Assembly: GCF_036016955.1 (NCBI RefSeq)
Contig: NZ_JAYWXI010000005.1
Span: forward strand, 1-64,000
Length of the DNA stretch: 64,000 nt
DNA from: JAYWXI01 sp036016955
GTDB lineage: Bacteria > Bacteroidota > Bacteroidia > Flavobacteriales > Weeksellaceae
Direction of reading: 5' to 3'
Part shown: positions 62,312 through 64,000 of the stretch, one piece after another
Numbering within the stretch: position 1 is the first letter of the stretch
Layout: the number at the start of each line of letters is the position of its first letter
Position numbers and translations under genes: made by a program
Notes under the pieces: model-generated
Databases searched by the model: none
Seen by the model: the letters and a program-made list of their open reading frames with translations, nothing else
Told to the model about the DNA's origin: nothing

Positions 62312-62483
62312 TTTGGGGTTGGGGAACTGCCGCCCCATCTTGGGGAACATTTTTTTTAGCTAAAGAATAGATTTTGTTTTATAGAAAAAGGCTTCCCCAT
62401 TGTTGAAAATAAGGTCCCCAAGATAGGGGGACGGTTTTTTAAGTTGGGGGACGGTTGCCCCAAAGAGGGGAGGGTTTTCCCCG
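62312..62483. repeat. Clustered G-rich repeats in intergenic region
   Basis: The 362-bp gap 62246-62607 has no ORF. It holds several copies of a motif close to ttgggg(g)(a)ac: ttggggaac at 62319 and 62340, its inverted form gtccccaag near 62414, and the exact 11-bp direct repeat gggggacggtt at 62426-62436 and 62446-62456 (20 bp apart). Further C4/G4 blocks lie at 62394, 62457, 62466 and 62479. The 14-base inner part of the first and third copies is complementary, so long-range pairing is possible. Contrast with the A/T-rich surroundings is strong. Confidence 0.6.
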
Positions 62484-62505
62484 AGTTATTTAATGAAAAT
62501 TTCAT

Positions 62506-62535
62506 TTTGATAGGTGGAAAATAATATTAAATTTG
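62506..62535 (+). promoter_or_regulatory. Promoter of 104-aa coiled-coil gene (TTTG-N18-TAAATTTG)
   Basis: TTTG (62506-62509), 18-bp spacer, TAAATTTG (62528-62535), 72 bp before the start codon at 62608. The G-rich repeat block lies just upstream. Confidence 0.65.
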
Positions 62536-62607
62536 TATCAGCAGGCTCTAACTATTGATAAGTTTCAAAAAGTGAAGTCTGGAGTATTAACTTAAAACCG
62601 TTTCATT

Positions 62608-62922
62608 ATGCCAAAAAAAGGACTTGCAGAAGTAATACATGCTGCAGAGCTTATGTTGAGCGGGCTGAAAGCCCATCAGTCGGAGTTGTCGTCAAGAGGA
62701 TTAGATGCTGCTTTTATAAAGACGATGGAAGATTTGATGAAAGACTTGGTACAGGCAAACAATCTCCAAGAGAAATTGAAAGCCGACTTAAAAACGCAAA
62801 CCGCCAAAGTAGAAGAACTGATGAGTAACCTGCAGAAAACGGCTTCTGAAGCCAAGAAGAGGGTAAAATTAGATGTCCAAAGCTCCCAATGGAAAGCGTT
62901 TGGAATTGAGGACAAACGCTAA
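62608..62922 (+). CDS. Small coiled-coil protein
   Basis: Cytoplasmic protein of 104 aa, mostly helical and likely coiled coil (LSGLKAHQSELSSRGLDAAFIKTM, then LQEKLKADLKTQTAKVEELMSNLQKTASEAKK). I recall similar uncharacterised proteins in relatives, with the same GLAEVIHAAELM start and a KAFGIEDKR-like end, but no function. Single gene with its own promoter and terminator, between the GLUG protein and module 2. Confidence 0.75.
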   Translation: MPKKGLAEVIHAAELMLSGLKAHQSELSSRGLDAAFIKTMEDLMKDLVQANNLQEKLKADLKTQTAKVEELMSNLQKTASEAKKRVKLDVQSSQWKAFGIEDKR

Positions 62923-62934
62923 CGATGAGAATGG

Positions 62935-62962
62935 TAAAGCCGCCAATAGAGGGCGGCTTTAT
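62935..62962 (+). terminator. Terminator after the coiled-coil gene
   Basis: Perfect 10-bp stem taaagccgcc / ggcggcttta with a 7-base loop. Confidence 0.75.
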
Positions 62963-63005
62963 TCTATTAAGGGGTTGTTTGAAATTTATATAAATAAATT
63001 AAATG

Positions 63006-63017
63006 TGATTTTTATCA
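63006..63017 (+). promoter_or_regulatory. CRP/FNR-like palindrome, copy 2
   Basis: TGATTTTTATCA, a perfect TGAT-N4-ATCA palindrome, centred 37.5 bp upstream of the -7 box at 63049, exactly as in copy 1. Confidence 0.55.
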
Positions 63018-63027
63018 TATAAAAATT

Positions 63028-63056
63028 TTTGTTTTTGAAAAATTTATTTATATTTG
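63028..63056 (+). promoter_or_regulatory. Promoter of peptide/GLPGLI module 2
   Basis: TTTG (63028-63031), 17-bp spacer, TATATTTG (63049-63056), 30 bp before the small peptide ATG. Confidence 0.65.
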
Positions 63057-63086
63057 TGATATGTTAAACCAATAAATTATTATATT

Positions 63087-63392
63087 ATGAAAAAATTATT
63101 TTTTGTGGCTACATTGTTGGTCGCTGGTGTAATGAGTGCAAAAGTAGGTACTCCTAACAGAAAATGCATTAAAGATGATGCGAAAAAAAGTATTGAGTAT
63201 CTACCAATAAAAAAGTTAGGAGGAGTGGAAAAGGTAAATATACCTTCTTTTATAACGGCAGGAGCTTGTTCGAATTGGATTACAGTGGACGCTTCTTGTG
63301 GAGCACGATATTATTTGTGTTCGGATAGCTATAAGAATATGAAAGAATTAATGAAAGCTGTAGATTATTTTGATGATGCGAAGTGTAATTAA
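63087..63392 (+). CDS. Small exported cysteine-rich peptide, copy 2
   Basis: Protein of 101 aa with a signal peptide (MKKLFFVATLLVAGVMSA), a Lys-rich linker (KKSIEYLPIKKLGG) and a C-terminal domain bearing DASCGARYYLCSDS and LMKAVDYFDDAKC. Five Cys in the mature part. Same signal, pattern and context as the 89-aa copy at 59475, but the linker is basic instead of acidic. Overlaps the next GLPGLI gene by about 20 bp. Function unknown. Confidence 0.75.
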   Translation: MKKLFFVATLLVAGVMSAKVGTPNRKCIKDDAKKSIEYLPIKKLGGVEKVNIPSFITAGACSNWITVDASCGARYYLCSDSYKNMKELMKAVDYFDDAKCN

Positions 63393-64000
63393 ATTTTGTG
63401 TTATTTTTTTTGGGCTGTTGGTGGTTAATATTGCTTACAGTCAGGTTGCTACGGTTTCTGGTAACTTAAATTTTTCGCCGGAACCGTTTATACAGAAAGA
63501 AATTGACCGTGTGCGGTATCAGGTCTTTTATGAACTAAAATTTTTGCTTAATGCAGACCAACCATCGTCTTTTAGGGAAGCCGTAACGATTTTGCAGATA
63601 GGGGATAATTTCGTAAAGTTTGCAGATGCTAATACCTATAAATCAGATTCGCTTAGGAATGAGTTTCAGTATCTAAAATCTATAAGAACTAAGGAGTTTA
63701 ACCAACTTTTGGCACTTAGACCAAAGTTTCCTTATACGATTTACTCCAATCCGAAAGAGAATGTCTATACGCTTAATAATGAATTGTCTCATTACTATAC
63801 TTATACGGCTCCTATCCCAAAGTTAGAGTGGAAAATAAGTTCTACAACCAAAAAAATAGGCGATTATTTGGCTGTAAAAGCAACCACCCGCTATTCGGGC
63901 AGAAATTATGAGGCTTGGTTTACCCAAGAAATACCGTTTTCTTACGGACCTTATTTGTTTCAAGGTTTGCCGGGTCTGATTTTGGAGATTAGAGATACCG
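63373..64000 (+). CDS. GLPGLI family exported protein, copy 2 (3' end off-window)
   Basis: The frame opens at tandem ATGs (63373, 63376) inside the end of the small peptide gene and runs to the window edge, about 209 codons. A signal peptide (SVIKFCVIFFGLLVVNIAYS) leads to a protein with GRNYEAWFTQEIPFSYGPYLFQGLPGLILEI, the family motif. It is paralogous to the gene at 59719 (VKATTRYSGRNYEAWFTQEIPFSYGPY versus AVTEYNGRTYEAWFTPEIPFSEGPY, compared in pieces). C-terminus not visible. Confidence 0.88.
   Translation, partial: MMRSVIKFCVIFFGLLVVNIAYSQVATVSGNLNFSPEPFIQKEIDRVRYQVFYELKFLLNADQPSSFREAVTILQIGDNFVKFADANTYKSDSLRNEFQYLKSIRTKEFNQLLALRPKFPYTIYSNPKENVYTLNNELSHYYTYTAPIPKLEWKISSTTKKIGDYLAVKATTRYSGRNYEAWFTQEIPFSYGPYLFQGLPGLILEIRDT

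Noticed and set aside
1..64000. tRNA, rRNA, tmRNA, CRISPR arrays or riboswitches
   Set aside because: None recognised on either strand by reading; small structured RNAs could still be missed without a covariance search.

Overview
The window comes from a Bacteroidota chromosome, most probably class Flavobacteriia and perhaps the Weeksellaceae/Chryseobacterium side of it. The signs are promoters of the type TTTG-N17-20-TAnnTTTG, almost no Shine-Dalgarno sequences, type IX secretion genes (PorP/SprF, DUF4835/PorD, a C-terminal sorting tail), GLPGLI proteins, many family-restricted DUFs (DUF4919, DUF2480, DUF3822, DUF4835, DUF6909), a bTHX ribosomal protein and an indole-forming tryptophanase. 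By eye the base composition is in the mid-40s % G+C. I found no tRNA, rRNA or CRISPR array.

Layout. Bases 1-450 are the right end of an IS30-family element lying directly in front of an ABC-F ATPase gene. At 2398-4416 a two-gene DNA-repair-type unit (radical SAM protein plus its TIGR03915 partner) carries three separate reading-frame breaks. Next come a secreted DPP-IV-type peptidase, a four-gene operon with an exported intradiol dioxygenase-like lipoprotein and a pirin-like cupin, and a LytTR/LytS two-component pair whose kinase is frameshifted. Bases 11.7-29 kb are core housekeeping: DUF6909, recN, DUF4835/PorD, coaBC, rpoZ, bamD, a TetR regulator, tatD, tcdA, rnpA, tnaA, miaE, an acyltransferase, rplU-rpmA and aspS. 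Bases 29-46 kb hold a nuclease, bTHX, lpxB, an M3 peptidase, a LemA/TPM cassette, folA, coaD, ddl, PASTA-rluD, porP, hemW and murI. Bases 46-59 kb hold groES-groEL, an ABC exporter, a large lipoprotein gene with a signal-peptide frame break at a 7-base homopolymer, truA, a phosphoesterase, an Smr protein, DUF3822-rsmD, dps and rpsL-rpsG-fusA-rpsJ.

After rpsJ the core ends at a strong terminator and the last 4.7 kb are accessory. Two paralogous modules lie here, each a small exported cysteine-rich peptide overlapping a GLPGLI-family gene (59475-60531; 63087 to the window end). Each has the same promoter layout and a CRP/FNR-like palindrome at an identical distance. Between them sit a GLUG-repeat T9SS cargo protein, an intergenic block of clustered G-rich repeats, and a small coiled-coil protein. 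This duplicated, apparently co-regulated peptide/GLPGLI module is the best candidate for an undescribed system. The next most notable point is the decay of the radical SAM repair pair.
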